DNA of 34,183 bases from an uncultured Pseudomonadota bacterium (GTDB lineage: Bacteria; Pseudomonadota; Gammaproteobacteria; Steroidobacterales; Steroidobacteraceae): the NCBI GenBank assembly GCA_903858165.1, contig CAIOHZ010000146.1, positions 1 to 34,183 of the forward strand, given 5' to 3'. A program made the translations under genes and the position numbers. Below are positions 8,100 to 19,922 of this stretch, in pieces. Within the stretch, counting starts at the first letter, position 1, and every line of letters starts with the position of its first letter. The notes beneath the pieces are model-generated. The model ran no database searches. It was not told the origin of the DNA and was given only the letters and a program-made list of their open reading frames with translations.

Positions 8100-8575
8100 T
8101 CAGTGACGCAAGGCGTGGCGTTCCAGCCAAGCCGAGAGCCAGTTCCAGCACAAGGCGCCCGTGAAGACCGGCAGCCAACGCGCCCAGGTGGTGAGTGGGT
8201 GTCCGCTGACGCCGTCAATCCAGAACAGCAGGAACTGGTAAACCCACAGCAGGGAGAACACAACGGCCCCCTGATGCAACGGCGTGAACATGCGCAGGCG
8301 CAAGCGGAACCGGTGCATTAGCCACACGACCACCACGAAGGCGAAGGCATGTTGGCCGAGCAGGACGCCACGGAATGCGTCGAGAACCAGGCCGGCACTG
8401 AAGGCGGTGACGGGGCCACAACTGCGCGGTGAGTGCATGGCGAAGGCCAGCAGCAGGAGCAGTAGCCAGTCTGGCCACAGCGGAGCCAGCCAGCCGGGCA
8501 GGGGAATGGCCGACAGCAAGAGTGCCGGCAACAACCACAAAGCCACCACCCAGCGGGGAGCGAAAGCATCGCGGC

Positions 8576-8579
<4 letters not shown>
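8100..8579 (-). CDS. mreD: Rod shape-determining protein MreD
   Basis: The product of 159 aa is a small polytopic inner-membrane protein of normal MreD length with about five hydrophobic segments. Family features visible include PDWLLLLLL near residue 36, the GLVLDAFRGVLLGQHAF segment and the HRFRLRLRMF basic loop. It is part of the MreBCD-RodA-PBP2 elongasome. The start ATG overlaps the mreC stop (ATGA) and it is followed by mrdA after 13 nt. Identification rests as much on position as on the weakly conserved sequence. Confidence 0.94.
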
Positions 8580-10596
<2,017 letters not shown>

Positions 10597-10638
10597 CTAG
10601 GCCAAGGCACCGGAAAAGCCCGCCGAAAACAAGGAGGA

Positions 10639-10666
10639 ATGATAGCACGGGTGGGACAGTGGGCAA
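10639..10666 (-). promoter_or_regulatory. Candidate promoter of mreB
   Basis: Read on the minus strand there is a -35-like TTGCCC (10666-10661), a 16-nt spacer, and a -10 TATCAT (10644-10639, five of six matches to TATAAT). Transcription would begin near 10632, giving a leader of about 116 nt before mreB. The assignment is by consensus only. Confidence 0.5.
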
Positions 10667-10682
10667 GGCGCGGTGTTATCAT
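10653..10682 (+). promoter_or_regulatory. Candidate promoter of gatCAB
   Basis: A -35-like GGGACA (10653-10658), an 18-nt spacer and a -10 TATCAT (10677-10682) lie about 74 nt upstream of gatC; transcription would start near 10689. The elements interleave with the candidate mreB promoter, and the two TATCAT boxes form an inverted pair around the shared centre. Confidence 0.5.
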
Positions 10683-10755
10683 GGCTGGCCGGGTTTTTCT
10701 GCGGTTTTCCCGCGCCCGGAACCTTTCCACCCCCTGCAGGAACCGGCACCCGCCC

Positions 10756-11046
10756 ATGAGCCTCTCCCGCCGCGATGTCGAGCACATCGCCCATCTGGCC
10801 CGCTTGTCCCTCGGCGAAGACGAAATCTCCGCCGCCACGGGCAGCCTCTCCAGCATCCTGGCCTTCGTGGACCAGTTGAACGCCGTCGATGCCACCGGCA
10901 TCGCGCCCATGGCCCATCCCTTGGCGGACCAAGTCCAGCGCCTGCGGCCCGATGTGGTCACGGAAACGGACCAGCACACCCGCTATCAGGCCAATGCCAC
11001 CAAGGTGGAAGCGGGCTTGTACCTCGTGCCGAAGGTCATCGAATGA
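10756..11046 (+). CDS. gatC: Asp-tRNA(Asn)/Glu-tRNA(Gln) amidotransferase subunit C
   Basis: The product of 96 aa is the small subunit that stabilises GatA and tethers it to GatB. The N-terminal segment with [13 protein letters not shown] and the C-terminal motif near [15 protein letters not shown] are characteristic. ATG at 10756 gives the normal length; the long open frame upstream is a shadow of mreB and of the intergenic region. An AGGAA lies about 13 nt upstream, a weak ribosome site. The stop overlaps the gatA start (ATGA). Confidence 0.96.
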   Translation: MSLSRRDVEHIAHLARLSLGEDEISAATGSLSSILAFVDQLNAVDATGIAPMAHPLADQVQRLRPDVVTETDQHTRYQANATKVEAGLYLVPKVIE

Positions 11047-12503
11047 GCCTGCATACCCTCTCCGTGGCCGAACTGGCCGCTGGCCTGCGCCAGAAGCAGT
11101 TCAGCGCCACCGAACTCGCCCGCCACTTCATCGCCCGTAGCGAGGCCCACAACGGTCTGCTGAATGGCTACATCACGCTCACCCCCGAACGTGCGCTAGC
11201 AGACGCTGCCGCCGCCGATGCGCGCCTCGCGAGCGGCCAGGCTGGCCCACTCACCGGCATTCCGCTGGCCCAGAAGGATATTTTCTGCACTGACGGCATC
11301 CGCACCACTTGCGGCAGTCGCATGCTGAAGAACTTCGTCTCGCCCTACGACGCCACCGTCGTAGAACGCCTCGCCGCGGCCGGCACCGTGCTGCTCGGCA
11401 AGACGAACATGGACGAGTTCGCCATGGGCTCTTCCAACGAAACCAGCCACTTTGGCCTGGTGCGCAACCCCTGGGACACCGACCGCGTCCCGGGTGGCAG
11501 TTCCGGCGGTTCGGCAGCGGTGGTGTCGGCGCGTTTGGCGCCAGTGGCCACGGGCACGGACACGGGCGGCTCCATCCGCCAGCCCGCCGCGCTCACCGGC
11601 ATTTCCGGCATCAAGCCCACTTATGGTCGCGTCTCGCGCTACGGCATGATCGCCTTCGCCTCCAGCCTCGACCAGGCGGGCATCATGGCGCCGTCCGCTG
11701 AGGACTGCGCCCTGTTCCTCGAAGCCATCGCCGGCTTCGACCCGCGCGACTCCACCAGCGTCGACGTTCCCGTGCCTGCTTACAGCGCGGAACTCGGCCA
11801 GTCCGTGAAAGGTCTGCGTATCGGTGTGGTCCGCGAGTTCATGGAAGGCGGTTTGGACCCGGCCAACGCCGCGCTCATCCGCGCCGCGCTGCAGGTCTAC
11901 GCGGACCAAGGCGCCGAAATTGTCGATGTCAGCTGCCCGAACATGGGTATGTCCGTACCCACGTACTACGTGGTTGCACCGGCAGAATGCTCATCGAACT
12001 TGTCGCGCTTCGATGGGGTGCGTTTCGGCCACCGCTGCGAGGACCCGAAAGACCTCATGGACCTCTACAAGCGTTCGCGTGGTGAAGGCTTCGGGGCAGA
12101 AGTGAAGCGTCGCATCATGACGGGCGCCTACGTGCTGTCTGCCGGCTACTACGACGCTTACTACTTGAAGGCGCAGCAGGTGCGTCAGCTCATCAGCCGC
12201 GAGTTCGCCGCCGCGTTCACGCAGGCGGATGTGCTGGTAGGGCCCACTTCGCCCACGCCGGCTTTCAAAATCGGGGACAAGGTGGACGACCCTATCACCA
12301 TGTACCTCAACGACATCTACACCATCGGTGCGAACCTAGCGGGTTTGCCGGCCATGTCCATTCCTTGCGGCATGCTCGATGGCCTGCCGCTCGGGTTGCA
12401 GCTCATTGGCCCGCATTTCGCGGAATCGCGCTTGCTCTCGGCGGCACACGCCTACCAGCAAGCCACCGACTGGCACCGCCGCTTGCCGGCGGCGTACGCG
12501 TAA
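11043..12503 (+). CDS. gatA: Asp-tRNA(Asn)/Glu-tRNA(Gln) amidotransferase subunit A
   Basis: The product of 486 aa is the glutaminase/amidase subunit that releases ammonia from Gln for transamidation of mischarged tRNAs. The amidase-signature triad is complete: K78 in LAQKDIF, the cis-Ser S153 in [10 protein letters not shown] and nucleophile S177 in [12 protein letters not shown], one residue offset from S. aureus GatA. The length is normal. ATG at 11043 overlaps the gatC stop; gatB follows after 10 nt. Presence of the complete gatCAB operon implies that this organism makes Asn-tRNA and/or Gln-tRNA at least partly by amidation; whether it also has GlnRS or AsnRS cannot be told from this window. 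Confidence 0.98.
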   Translation: MSLHTLSVAELAAGLRQKQFSATELARHFIARSEAHNGLLNGYITLTPERALADAAAADARLASGQAGPLTGIPLAQKDIFCTDGIRTTCGSRMLKNFVSPYDATVVERLAAAGTVLLGKTNMDEFAMGSSNETSHFGLVRNPWDTDRVPGGSSGGSAAVVSARLAPVATGTDTGGSIRQPAALTGISGIKPTYGRVSRYGMIAFASSLDQAGIMAPSAEDCALFLEAIAGFDPRDSTSVDVPVPAYSAELGQSVKGLRIGVVREFMEGGLDPANAALIRAALQVYADQGAEIVDVSCPNMGMSVPTYYVVAPAECSSNLSRFDGVRFGHRCEDPKDLMDLYKRSRGEGFGAEVKRRIMTGAYVLSAGYYDAYYLKAQQVRQLISREFAAAFTQADVLVGPTSPTPAFKIGDKVDDPITMYLNDIYTIGANLAGLPAMSIPCGMLDGLPLGLQLIGPHFAESRLLSAAHAYQQATDWHRRLPAAYA

Positions 12504-12513
12504 GGGGTGCACC

Positions 12514-13983
12514 ATGGCTGAATACGTGAAGAGCACCCTCACTGGGCGCGAATGGGAAGTGGTTATTGGGCTGGAAATCCACGCCCAATTGGCCACCAAA
12601 TCGAAGATTTTTTCTTCGTCATCCACGGCCTACGGCGCTCCGCCGAACAGCCAGGCGAACTTGGTAGACCTCGGCTATCCCGGCGTGTTGCCCGTGCTGA
12701 ACGGCGAAGTCGTGCGCATGGCCATCCGCTTTGGCTTGGCCGTGGGTGCCACTATCGCGCCGCGTTCGGTGTTTGCCCGCAAGAACTACTTCTACCCGGA
12801 CCTGCCCAAGGGCTACCAGATCAGCCAGTACGAGCTGCCGGTGGTTCAGCACGGCACCATGCCCATCCTCCTCGAAGATGGCAGCACGAAGGTCATCGGC
12901 ATTACTCGCGCGCATCTCGAAGAAGACGCCGGCAAGAGCATGCACGAGGGCTTGGGCGCGTTCAGCGGTATCGACTTGAACCGTGCCGGCACGCCGCTGC
13001 TGGAAATTGTCTCCGAGCCGGACATGCGCTCCGCGAAAGAAGCCGTGGCCTATCTCAAGAAAATCCACACGCTCGTGCGTTATCTCGAGATTTGCGACGG
13101 CAACATGCAGGAAGGTTCTTTCCGCTGCGACGCCAACGTTTCCGTGCGCCCCGTCGGCCAGGAAAAGTTCGGCACGCGCGCAGAGCTCAAGAACATCAAC
13201 TCCTTCCGTTTCGTGGAAAAGGCCATCCAGTACGAAATCGGTCGCCAGATCGAACTCATCGAATCGGGTGGCAAGGTGGTGCAGGAAACACGCCTGTACG
13301 ACTCCGCGCGCGACGAAACGCGCTCCATGCGCTCGAAGGAAGAAGCGAACGACTACCGCTACTTCCCCGACCCGGACTTGCTCCCGCTCGCCATTTCGGA
13401 AAGCGACATCGCCGCCGTGCGCGCGGTGCTGCCTGAACTGCCGGACGAGAAGGCCGCGCGTTTTTGTAGCGACCACGGCCTTTCTGCTTACGACGCTGGC
13501 GTGCTCACCTCCAGCCGCGAACTGGCGGCTTACTACGAAGCCGTGGTGGCAGCCGCTGGTGGCGAGCCCAAGCTCTGCGCCAACTGGGTCATGGGTGAAA
13601 TTGCCGGCTTGCTGAACCGCGACAGCCTCGACATCACGGCTTCCAAGGTCAGCGCCACGGCGCTCGCCGGCCTGCTGGCGCGCATCTCCGATGCCACTGT
13701 GTCGAATAAGCTGGCCAAGGAAGTGCTGCTGGCCATGTGGGACGAAGGCCGTAGCGCCGATGAAGTGATCGAGGCCAAGGGCCTGAAGCAGATCACCGAC
13801 ACTGGCGCCATCGAAGCCATCATCCGGCAGGTTATCGACGCCAACCCCGAGCAGGTGGCGGGTTATCGCGCTGGCAAGGACAAGCTGTTCGGGTTCTTTG
13901 TCGGCCAGGCGATGAAGGCCACGGGTGGCAAGGCGAACCCGGGGCAGTTGAACGACATCCTCAAGCGTCTGCTGGCTGGTTAA
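12514..13983 (+). CDS. gatB: Asp-tRNA(Asn)/Glu-tRNA(Gln) amidotransferase subunit B
   Basis: The product of 489 aa binds the mischarged tRNA, activates the side chain with ATP and amidates it using ammonia from GatA. It opens with the family signature [20 protein letters not shown], has [19 protein letters not shown], the segment DANVSVRP and [13 protein letters not shown], and ends in a C-terminal YqeY-like tRNA-binding domain. ATG at 12514 has AAGGGG 7 nt upstream. A 10-bp hairpin follows 16 nt after the stop. Length and motifs are complete. Confidence 0.98.
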   Translation: MAEYVKSTLTGREWEVVIGLEIHAQLATKSKIFSSSSTAYGAPPNSQANLVDLGYPGVLPVLNGEVVRMAIRFGLAVGATIAPRSVFARKNYFYPDLPKGYQISQYELPVVQHGTMPILLEDGSTKVIGITRAHLEEDAGKSMHEGLGAFSGIDLNRAGTPLLEIVSEPDMRSAKEAVAYLKKIHTLVRYLEICDGNMQEGSFRCDANVSVRPVGQEKFGTRAELKNINSFRFVEKAIQYEIGRQIELIESGGKVVQETRLYDSARDETRSMRSKEEANDYRYFPDPDLLPLAISESDIAAVRAVLPELPDEKAARFCSDHGLSAYDAGVLTSSRELAAYYEAVVAAAGGEPKLCANWVMGEIAGLLNRDSLDITASKVSATALAGLLARISDATVSNKLAKEVLLAMWDEGRSADEVIEAKGLKQITDTGAIEAIIRQVIDANPEQVAGYRAGKDKLFGFFVGQAMKATGGKANPGQLNDILKRLLAG

Positions 13984-13999
13984 GCCAGTAGCTGTTCAG

Positions 14000-14024
14000 A
14001 CCCGCCGGCGATTTGCCGGTGGGT
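14000..14024 (+). terminator. Hairpin after gatB (possible terminator)
   Basis: A 10-bp stem (14000-14009 with 14015-14024, one G-U pair) closes a GATTT loop. It begins 16 nt after the gatB stop. No U-run follows, so it may stabilise the gatCAB transcript end rather than terminate by itself. A second small hairpin (GGCGC/GCGCC, 14043-14058) lies in the rest of this 109-bp gap before hslO. Confidence 0.5.
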
Positions 14025-14092
14025 AGAATTCTCTTCGGGCCGGGCGCACCAAAGCGCCGTCGGGCCTGCACTGAAGTACCCCTCAGGTCCTC

Positions 14093-14998
14093 ATGAGCGA
14101 CAGCGACCAACTCCGCAAATTTCTCTTTGAGCACAGCCCGGTGCGCGGCTATCTCGTGCGGCTCGATGTCACTTGGCGTGCGGCGAACGAGCACCATGAC
14201 TATCCACCGGTGGTGCGCGATGCCCTGGGGGAAGCCATGGCTGCCACCGCTTTGCTGGCAGGCACCATGAAGTTCGATGGGCGCCTGACGCTGCAAGTGC
14301 AAGGCGAAGGCCCATTGCACTTGCTGGTAACGCAATGCACCGATTCGCTCGCCATGCGCGGTGTGGCCAGGGTTCGCGGCGAGGTACAGCCGGGCACGCT
14401 GGCCGAGGTCACTGGCGATGGCCGCGTCACGGTCACGGTGGAATCGGCGGACCAAGACACGCGTTACCAAGGCGTGGTGCCACTCATCGGCAACGGCCTC
14501 GCAGATGGGCTACAAGAATATTTCGAACGCTCCGAGCAGTTGCCCACGCGTTTGTGGCTGGCGGCGGACGGCGAACACGCCGCGGGCCTGCTGTTGCAAA
14601 AGCTACCGAGCGGCAGTTCCGCTTCAGCCGAAGACGACCCGCGCGTCCGGGCCGAAGCAGAAGAGTTGTGGAACCGCGTGTGCCTCTTGGCGGCGACGCT
14701 GACGCCGGCAGAGTTGCTCGGTGTGGGTGACGAGGAATTGCTGCATCGCCTGTTTCACGAAGAAGACGTGCGCTATTTCGACCCGGTGCCGGTGTCGTTC
14801 CGTTGTGCGTGCTCGCGGGAGCGCACGGGCAGCTTGCTGCGCGCGCTCGGCCGCGCTGAAGTGGAAGAGATTATTGCGCAGGATGGCGAAGTGACGGTGA
14901 CGTGCGAGTTCTGCAACCGCGCGTGGCGTTTCGACTCGGTGGATGCTGGGGGGCTCTTCGCGCCCGCCGCCCATGAGGGGCCACGGCTGCTGCACTAA
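14093..14998 (+). CDS. hslO: Redox-regulated chaperone Hsp33
   Basis: The product of 301 aa is a cytosolic holdase that is activated by oxidation of a zinc-binding cysteine cluster. The cluster is intact: C238-A-C240 and C271-E-F-C274, against C232/C234/C265/C268 in E. coli. The N-terminal globular domain carries ALGEAMAATALLAGTMKFDG and the glycine-rich TLQVQGEGPLHLLV. ATG at 14093 has AGG about 6 nt upstream. It lies alone between gatB and the convergent mtgA, with the REP-like inverted pair just after its stop. Confidence 0.97.
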   Translation: MSDSDQLRKFLFEHSPVRGYLVRLDVTWRAANEHHDYPPVVRDALGEAMAATALLAGTMKFDGRLTLQVQGEGPLHLLVTQCTDSLAMRGVARVRGEVQPGTLAEVTGDGRVTVTVESADQDTRYQGVVPLIGNGLADGLQEYFERSEQLPTRLWLAADGEHAAGLLLQKLPSGSSASAEDDPRVRAEAEELWNRVCLLAATLTPAELLGVGDEELLHRLFHEEDVRYFDPVPVSFRCACSRERTGSLLRALGRAEVEEIIAQDGEVTVTCEFCNRAWRFDSVDAGGLFAPAAHEGPRLLH

Positions 14999-15020
14999 GC
15001 GCAGCGGGCTCGCTCCCATA
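14999..15020 (-). repeat. REP-like palindromic element, copy 1
   Basis: Read on the minus strand it is tatgggagcgagcccgctgc plus gc. It resembles copy 2 (15051-15076) in opposite orientation and copy 3 (28226-28250), sharing a GGGAGC-AGC-GCT-GC pattern like REP sequences of pseudomonads and relatives. It lies immediately after hslO. Confidence 0.5.
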
Positions 15021-15050
15021 GGTCCTGTTTCCAAGGTGCTCGCAGTTGCC

Positions 15051-15076
15051 GTGTGGGAGTCAGCTTGCTGGCGCCG
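15051..15076 (+). repeat. REP-like palindromic element, copy 2
   Basis: The sequence gtgtgggagtcagcttgctg plus gcgccg is inverted relative to copy 1, about 30 nt away. The pair fills the 79-bp space between the convergent hslO and mtgA genes and could fold into a long imperfect hairpin acting as a bidirectional terminator. Confidence 0.5.
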
Positions 15077-15077
15077 C

Positions 15078-15812
15078 TTATTCCAGTTCTTCGACGTGCT
15101 TGATGTACTCCGCGCCACCCAAGTGGTTCATCTGGCGCAAAATCCAAGCTTGCCGGCGCTTCATGTACGGCCCGGGTTTGTCCACTCTATAGCGCACGGG
15201 GTTGGGTAGCGCTGCTGCCAGCAGCGCAGATTGAGAGCGCGTGAGTTTCTTGGCCGGCTTGTGAAAATAGCGCTGCGCAGCGGCTTCGGCGCCGTAGGTG
15301 CCGGGGCCGAGTTCGGCAATATTCAGGTACACCTCGAGGATGCGTTGCTTGGGCCACAGCGCCTCGATAAGCACCGTGAACCAAACCTCCAGCCCCTTGC
15401 GCACCCAGCTGCGGCCACGCCATAGAAAGAGGTTCTTCGCCACCTGCTGGCTAATGGTGCTGGCACCGCGCACCTTGCGGCCGCGTTCGTTGGCCTTCAA
15501 CGCTTTGTCGATGGCCGCGAAGTCAAAGCCTGGATGAAACGCGAATTTTTGGTCTTCGCTGGCGATGACTGCGAGTTTGATGTGGCGGGAGAGGCGCTCC
15601 CACGGTTGCCATTGGTAGTGGAGGCGAAAGCGGAAGTCGCCACTGGCCCAATGGCCGATGGCATCTTCCACCATCATGGCACTGCCCACGGGGGGCACCC
15701 AGCGCATGGTCAACACCAGTGCGACTGAAACACCGGCGAACCATAAGCACGCCAGCCCGAGCCAGCGCGCTACGCGCCGCGCGAAACTCCGCGGAGCCGC
15801 GCGGCGACGCAT
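15078..15812 (-). CDS. mtgA: Monofunctional biosynthetic peptidoglycan transglycosylase
   Basis: The product of 244 aa is a GT51 enzyme that polymerises lipid II without a transpeptidase domain. A basic N-terminus (MRRRAAPRSFARR) precedes one membrane anchor at about 18-36. The motifs are IASEDQKFAFHPGFD with catalytic Glu86, RGASTISQQVAKNLFLW (115-131), and the second Glu160 in RILEVYLN. Length and motifs are complete. It starts 6 nt after the cyclophilin stop, so the two are probably co-transcribed. Confidence 0.97.
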   Translation of the reverse strand: MRRRAAPRSFARRVARWLGLACLWFAGVSVALVLTMRWVPPVGSAMMVEDAIGHWASGDFRFRLHYQWQPWERLSRHIKLAVIASEDQKFAFHPGFDFAAIDKALKANERGRKVRGASTISQQVAKNLFLWRGRSWVRKGLEVWFTVLIEALWPKQRILEVYLNIAELGPGTYGAEAAAQRYFHKPAKKLTRSQSALLAAALPNPVRYRVDKPGPYMKRRQAWILRQMNHLGGAEYIKHVEELE

Positions 15813-15818
15813 GGGCCC

Positions 15819-16295
15819 TTAGGCCGCCACGACCTTGGCGCTGTGCACCACGATGGGCTCGAGCGGTACATCCTGACGACCGGTCTGCACGGCGGCGATG
15901 GCGTCGACGACATCCATGCCGGCAGTGACCTTGGCGAACACGGCGTAGCCGAAGTCACGGGTACCGTGGTCGAGGAAGGCGTTGTCCACGAGGTTGACGA
16001 AGAACTGCGAGGTAGCGGAGTTCACCTCCGAGGTGCGCGCCATGGAAAGCGTGCCACGCAGGTTCTTCAGGCCGTTGTCCGCTTCGTTCTTGATGGGCTT
16101 GCGGGTGGTCTTCTGACTCATGTCTTCCGTGTAGCCGCCGCCCTGGATGACGAAACCCGGGATGACGCGATGAAAGATGGTGCTGTCGAAGTGGCCATCG
16201 ACAGCGTACTGCTCGAAGTTCGCGGCGCTGATGGGCGCCTCGTTGGGAAACAGTTCGACGTCGAAGTTGCCGAGCGAGGTCTCGAAACGGATCAT
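15819..16295 (-). CDS. ppiB: Cyclophilin-type peptidyl-prolyl cis-trans isomerase
   Basis: The product of 158 aa accelerates proline isomerisation during folding. It has no signal peptide and starts [16 protein letters not shown], as in cytoplasmic PpiB. The active-site segments [15 protein letters not shown] and [10 protein letters not shown] are intact. ATG at 16295 has AGGAG 7-8 nt upstream, a strong ribosome site. It follows the aldehyde dehydrogenase by 50 nt and precedes mtgA by 6 nt. The assignment to PpiB rather than a paralogue rests on size and lack of a signal. Confidence 0.93.
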   Translation of the reverse strand: MIRFETSLGNFDVELFPNEAPISAANFEQYAVDGHFDSTIFHRVIPGFVIQGGGYTEDMSQKTTRKPIKNEADNGLKNLRGTLSMARTSEVNSATSQFFVNLVDNAFLDHGTRDFGYAVFAKVTAGMDVVDAIAAVQTGRQDVPLEPIVVHSAKVVAA

Positions 16296-16345
16296 GGGAA
16301 GACTCCTGAAAATGTCGGGCGACAGTTTAAAGGATTGCCGCGCTT

Positions 16346-17824
16346 TCAGGTGTCCAGCAGCACGGACTTGAATTCCGTGAATGAGGCGAGGCCCTCGCGG
16401 CCCCCTTCACGCCCCACGCCGCTCTGCTTGAACCCGCCGAAAGGCAGGCCCGGGTCGAAGCGGAAGCGGTTCTGCGAGAACGTCCCCGTACGCACACCGC
16501 GCGCCACGCGGTAGGCGCGGTCACGGTCGTGGGTGAACACTGCGCCGTAAAGGCCAAACGGCGAGTCGTTGGCGATGGCCACCGCTTCGGCTTCATCAGC
16601 AGCCGGCAGCAGGGCGATGACCGGTCCGAAGATTTCTTCCTGCGCCAATCGCATGCCCGGCTTTACCTGCGTGAACAGCGTGGGCTGCAGGTAGTAGCCG
16701 CACTCCAGATGCCGGGGACGTCCACCGCCACTGGCGAGGCAAGCGCCTTCCGCGCGGCCGATGGCGATGTATTCCTCCACGCGCGCGCGCTGGCGTGCCA
16801 TGGCCAGTGGGCCCATCTGCGTGGTGGGGTCGTTGGGGTCGCCGACACGCACCGCTTCGAGTTCGGCCTTTAACGCCTCGGCCAGGGCGTCGGCGCGGTT
16901 GGCGCTGACCACCACGCGGCTGAGCGTGGCGCAGACCTGCCCGGCAGACATGGTGATGACCTGCGCGAGTGCGCGCGCGGCGTCCGCGACGTCGTAGTCG
17001 TCCAGCACGATGGCCGCAGACTTGCCGCCCAGCTCAAGCGTACAGCGCGCCAGACGGTCGCCGCAGACCGCAGCAATACGCCGGCCTGCCACGACGGAGC
17101 CGGTGAAGCTCACCTTGTCGATGCCGGCGTGACGCACGAGATAGTCGGAAGCTTCACGATGGGCGGTAACGAGGTTCACCACGCCCGGCGGCAGGCCGAT
17201 GGCCTCGGCGGCTTCAGCGATGATATAGGCCTCGAGCGGGGTTTCCGGCGCAGGCTTCATCACGACAGTGCAACCCGCGAGCAGCGCAGGCGCCAGCTTG
17301 CCGGTCATGATGCCAAAGGGGTTGTTCCACGGAGCAATGGCCGCAACCACGCCTACCGGTTCGCGCACCACCAGGGCCGAACCATGCCCGTCGAACGGCG
17401 CCACCGCTTCTTCGAAGGGGAAGGTGTTGGCGAGGTTGGCGTAGTACTGGAACCAGAAATGCCCGGCGCCCATCACATACGGCGCCACCATGGCCAGCGC
17501 GCCAATTTGGTCCACCCAGGCGCGCGAAATCTCGGGCAGACGCGGGGCTAGCGCTTCACTCAGCTTTAGCAGCCAGGCGGCGCGTTCAGCGGGGCTGAGC
17601 CGTGGCCAAGGGCCTAGGTCGAAGGCGGCACGCGCGGCGGCCACGGCCACGTCCATGTCTGCTTCGGTGCCTTCTGCGACGGTGGCGATGACCTGCTCGC
17701 TGTGCGCCGAAACGACGTCAATGTGGCCACCTTCACGCGCCTCTACCCAGCGCCCGTTGATGAACAACTGCATGGGATGTGCGAGACGAATGTCGGGGAG
17801 TGGGGCAGGGGCTGGCGGGTTCAT
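16346..17824 (-). CDS. NAD(P)-dependent aldehyde dehydrogenase
   Basis: The product of 492 aa oxidises an aldehyde to a carboxylic acid. It has the full ALDH set: PWNNPFG (165-171), K190 in [12 protein letters not shown] (240-243), general base E264 in LELGGKS and nucleophile C298 in [10 protein letters not shown], with the C-terminal [16 protein letters not shown] at 17824 is preferred; an upstream ATG would add 12 residues rich in Cys and Pro that do not resemble the family start. It is the only metabolic gene in this translation/wall block, 153 nt downstream of prmC and on the same strand, so it probably has its own promoter in that gap. The subfamily is that of broad-substrate ALDHs; the substrate is unknown. 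Confidence 0.94.
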   Translation of the reverse strand: MNPPAPAPLPDIRLAHPMQLFINGRWVEAREGGHIDVVSAHSEQVIATVAEGTEADMDVAVAAARAAFDLGPWPRLSPAERAAWLLKLSEALAPRLPEISRAWVDQIGALAMVAPYVMGAGHFWFQYYANLANTFPFEEAVAPFDGHGSALVVREPVGVVAAIAPWNNPFGIMTGKLAPALLAGCTVVMKPAPETPLEAYIIAEAAEAIGLPPGVVNLVTAHREASDYLVRHAGIDKVSFTGSVVAGRRIAAVCGDRLARCTLELGGKSAAIVLDDYDVADAARALAQVITMSAGQVCATLSRVVVSANRADALAEALKAELEAVRVGDPNDPTTQMGPLAMARQRARVEEYIAIGRAEGACLASGGGRPRHLECGYYLQPTLFTQVKPGMRLAQEEIFGPVIALLPAADEAEAVAIANDSPFGLYGAVFTHDRDRAYRVARGVRTGTFSQNRFRFDPGLPFGGFKQSGVGREGGREGLASFTEFKSVLLDT

Positions 17825-17977
17825 ACGGATTCCATGGCACGAACAAACGGGGTACGGCACAGCTATCGTAACAAAAGATATTGATTGGGTTGCGATGGCG
17901 CCACATTAGTCTCCGCCTCTTCAGTCCCTGTGCCGCCATGCTGGTGCGGAGAGTTTGCGGCAGAGAGATTCAGCACG

Positions 17978-18829
17978 TTACGGCGCGGCGCCGCTCGTTA
18001 CCCGTTCATGGCCTGCGAGGTCGCGGTGCGTTACCACGCCGCTGAAGCCCCTGTCTTCCAGCAGGGCGCGTACTGCGGCGCCTTGCGTGTGCCCGTGCTC
18101 CATCGCCAGCAGGCCGCTGGTCTCCAAGTGTGCTGGCGCACCGGCGACTATCTCGCGATAGCACTCAAGACCATCGGCCCCGCTGACAAGTGCCTCCAAC
18201 GGTTCGGCGACCAGGCTTGGCAAATGCGGGTCGTCCACTGCGAGGTAAGGTGGGTTCGACACGATGCAGGTGAAACGCTGCGCTCCAACCGGCGCGAACC
18301 AGTGTCCGGCCAATAGCTCCACTCGGTCAGGAGCGAGGCGCGCAATGTTGTCCGCAGCCACGGCCAAGGCAGCTGGTGATACTTCCACGGCGACGATGCG
18401 CGCGGTGGGCAGTTCGCTCGCCAAGGCGAGTGCAATGGCGCCGCTGCCGGTGCCGAGGTCCAGCACGCTAACCGTTGCCTGCCCTTGCAAAAACCGCAGC
18501 GCCACTTCCACCAAACATTCGGTGTCGGGGCGCGGTACCAGCACGCCTGGGCCCACGCGCAAGGGCAGCGACCAGAACTCGCGCTCGCCTAAAATATAAG
18601 CAATCGGTTCCCCTTTGGCACGCCGCGCAAGGTGGTCTTGGTAGCGCGCGGCAAGCGCCGCAGGCACTGCGTCATTCACGCGTAAGCGCAATTGCGTACG
18701 GGTTACCCTCAATAATTCGGTCAATAACAGCTCGGCTTCGCGCGCGGCTTCCTCGCGCACCCATTCCACGCCGTCTGCCAGTTGTGCGGTGCCATTAGCC
18801 AGCAGGCTAGCGATGGTGAAAGCGCTCAT
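17978..18829 (-). CDS. prmC: Release-factor glutamine N5-methyltransferase
   Basis: The product of 283 aa uses S-adenosylmethionine to methylate the GGQ glutamine of class I release factors. The SAM loop is VLDLGTGSGAI (122-132) and the substrate-glutamine motif NPPY is at 192-195; the N-terminal helical domain includes GEPIAYILGEREFW and VLVPRPDTE. It begins 10 nt after the stop of prfA, whose product is its substrate. Confidence 0.97.
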   Translation of the reverse strand: MSAFTIASLLANGTAQLADGVEWVREEAAREAELLLTELLRVTRTQLRLRVNDAVPAALAARYQDHLARRAKGEPIAYILGEREFWSLPLRVGPGVLVPRPDTECLVEVALRFLQGQATVSVLDLGTGSGAIALALASELPTARIVAVEVSPAALAVAADNIARLAPDRVELLAGHWFAPVGAQRFTCIVSNPPYLAVDDPHLPSLVAEPLEALVSGADGLECYREIVAGAPAHLETSGLLAMEHGHTQGAAVRALLEDRGFSGVVTHRDLAGHERVTSGAAP

Positions 18830-18839
18830 GGGCCGCGGG

Positions 18840-19922
18840 CTAGCCGCCCAGCGCCGCCAACTGCTCGGCGCGCCATTCGCGCGACAGCGGGGTGATCACT
18901 TCATCGAGCGCGCCATCGGCAATGGCCTGCAGCTTGTAGAGCGTCAGTTCGATGCGATGGTCTGTCAGGCGGCCCTGCGGGAAGTTGTAAGTTCGGATGC
19001 GTTCACTGCGGTCGCCCGTGCCCACCTGCAGCCGGCGCGTTTGCGCGGTAGCGGCTTCGCGCTTTTCGCGTTCGGCAGCCTGCAGCTTGGCCTTCAGCAA
19101 AGACATGGCGCGCGAACGGTTCTTGTGCTGGCTGCGCTCGTCCTGACATTCCACCACCAGTCCACTGGGCAAGTGCGTGATGCGAATGGCGGAGTCCGTC
19201 TTGTTCACATGCTGGCCACCGGCGCCGCTGGCGCGGAAAGTATCCACGCGCAGTTCCGCTTCGTTCAGCACTACGACTTGTAGTTCGTCTTGTTCGGGCA
19301 ATACGGCGACGGTGCAGGTGCTGGTATGGATACGGCCTTGCGCTTCAGTGGCCGGTACGCGCTGCACGCGGTGCGTACCGCTTTCGAACTTCAGGCGCGA
19401 ATACACGTCGCGTCCGGCGACGCGGCTCACCACTTCCTTATAGCCGCCGTGTTCGCCGCGACTTTCCGAAAGCAGTTCTATCTTCCAGCCCTGCACATCG
19501 GCGTACTTGCAGTACATGCGGAACAAGTCGCCGGCGAAGATGGCGGCTTCGTCACCACCGGCCGCGGCGCGAATTTCCAGAAACACATCATGCGCGTCCA
19601 GGGGGTCGGCCGGCACCAAGTAGCCGAGTAGTTCCTCGCCTTCGGCGGCGAGGCGCGTATCGATGGCGCGCACCTCGTCGTCCGCCATGTCCCGAACTTC
19701 CGGGTCCGGGTCTTGCCCCATGGCCACGGCAGCTATGCGTTCCATTTCCAGTGCCGTGTAGACGGCCCAGCGTTCTGCTACCGGCGCCAAACGCGAAAAC
19801 TCCATGGACAACTCGCGGAACTGCCCGGGGGTGTTCATGACTTGCGGCTCGGCCAGCAGGCGGCCCACTTCCACGGAACGCTCCGCGAGTATCTCAATGC
19901 GGCGGCGTAGGGCTTCTTTCAT
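18840..19922 (-). CDS. prfA: Peptide chain release factor 1
   Basis: The product of 360 aa terminates translation at UAA and UAG. The codon-recognition PAT tripeptide is at 190-192 within [18 protein letters not shown], and the peptidyl-transferase GGQ motif at 235-237. The length is exactly that of E. coli RF1, and PAT rather than SPF separates it from RF2. The start ATG overlaps the hemA stop (ATGA), and prmC follows, the standard hemA-prfA-prmC order. Confidence 0.98.
   Translation of the reverse strand: MKEALRRRIEILAERSVEVGRLLAEPQVMNTPGQFRELSMEFSRLAPVAERWAVYTALEMERIAAVAMGQDPDPEVRDMADDEVRAIDTRLAAEGEELLGYLVPADPLDAHDVFLEIRAAAGGDEAAIFAGDLFRMYCKYADVQGWKIELLSESRGEHGGYKEVVSRVAGRDVYSRLKFESGTHRVQRVPATEAQGRIHTSTCTVAVLPEQDELQVVVLNEAELRVDTFRASGAGGQHVNKTDSAIRITHLPSGLVVECQDERSQHKNRSRAMSLLKAKLQAAEREKREAATAQTRRLQVGTGDRSERIRTYNFPQGRLTDHRIELTLYKLQAIADGALDEVITPLSREWRAEQLAALGG

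Noticed and set aside
17825-17977. Promoter for the aldehyde dehydrogenase
   Set aside because: A TACGAT-like box is present on the minus strand but no -35 at a proper distance was found; a promoter is likely in this 153-bp gap but cannot be placed.
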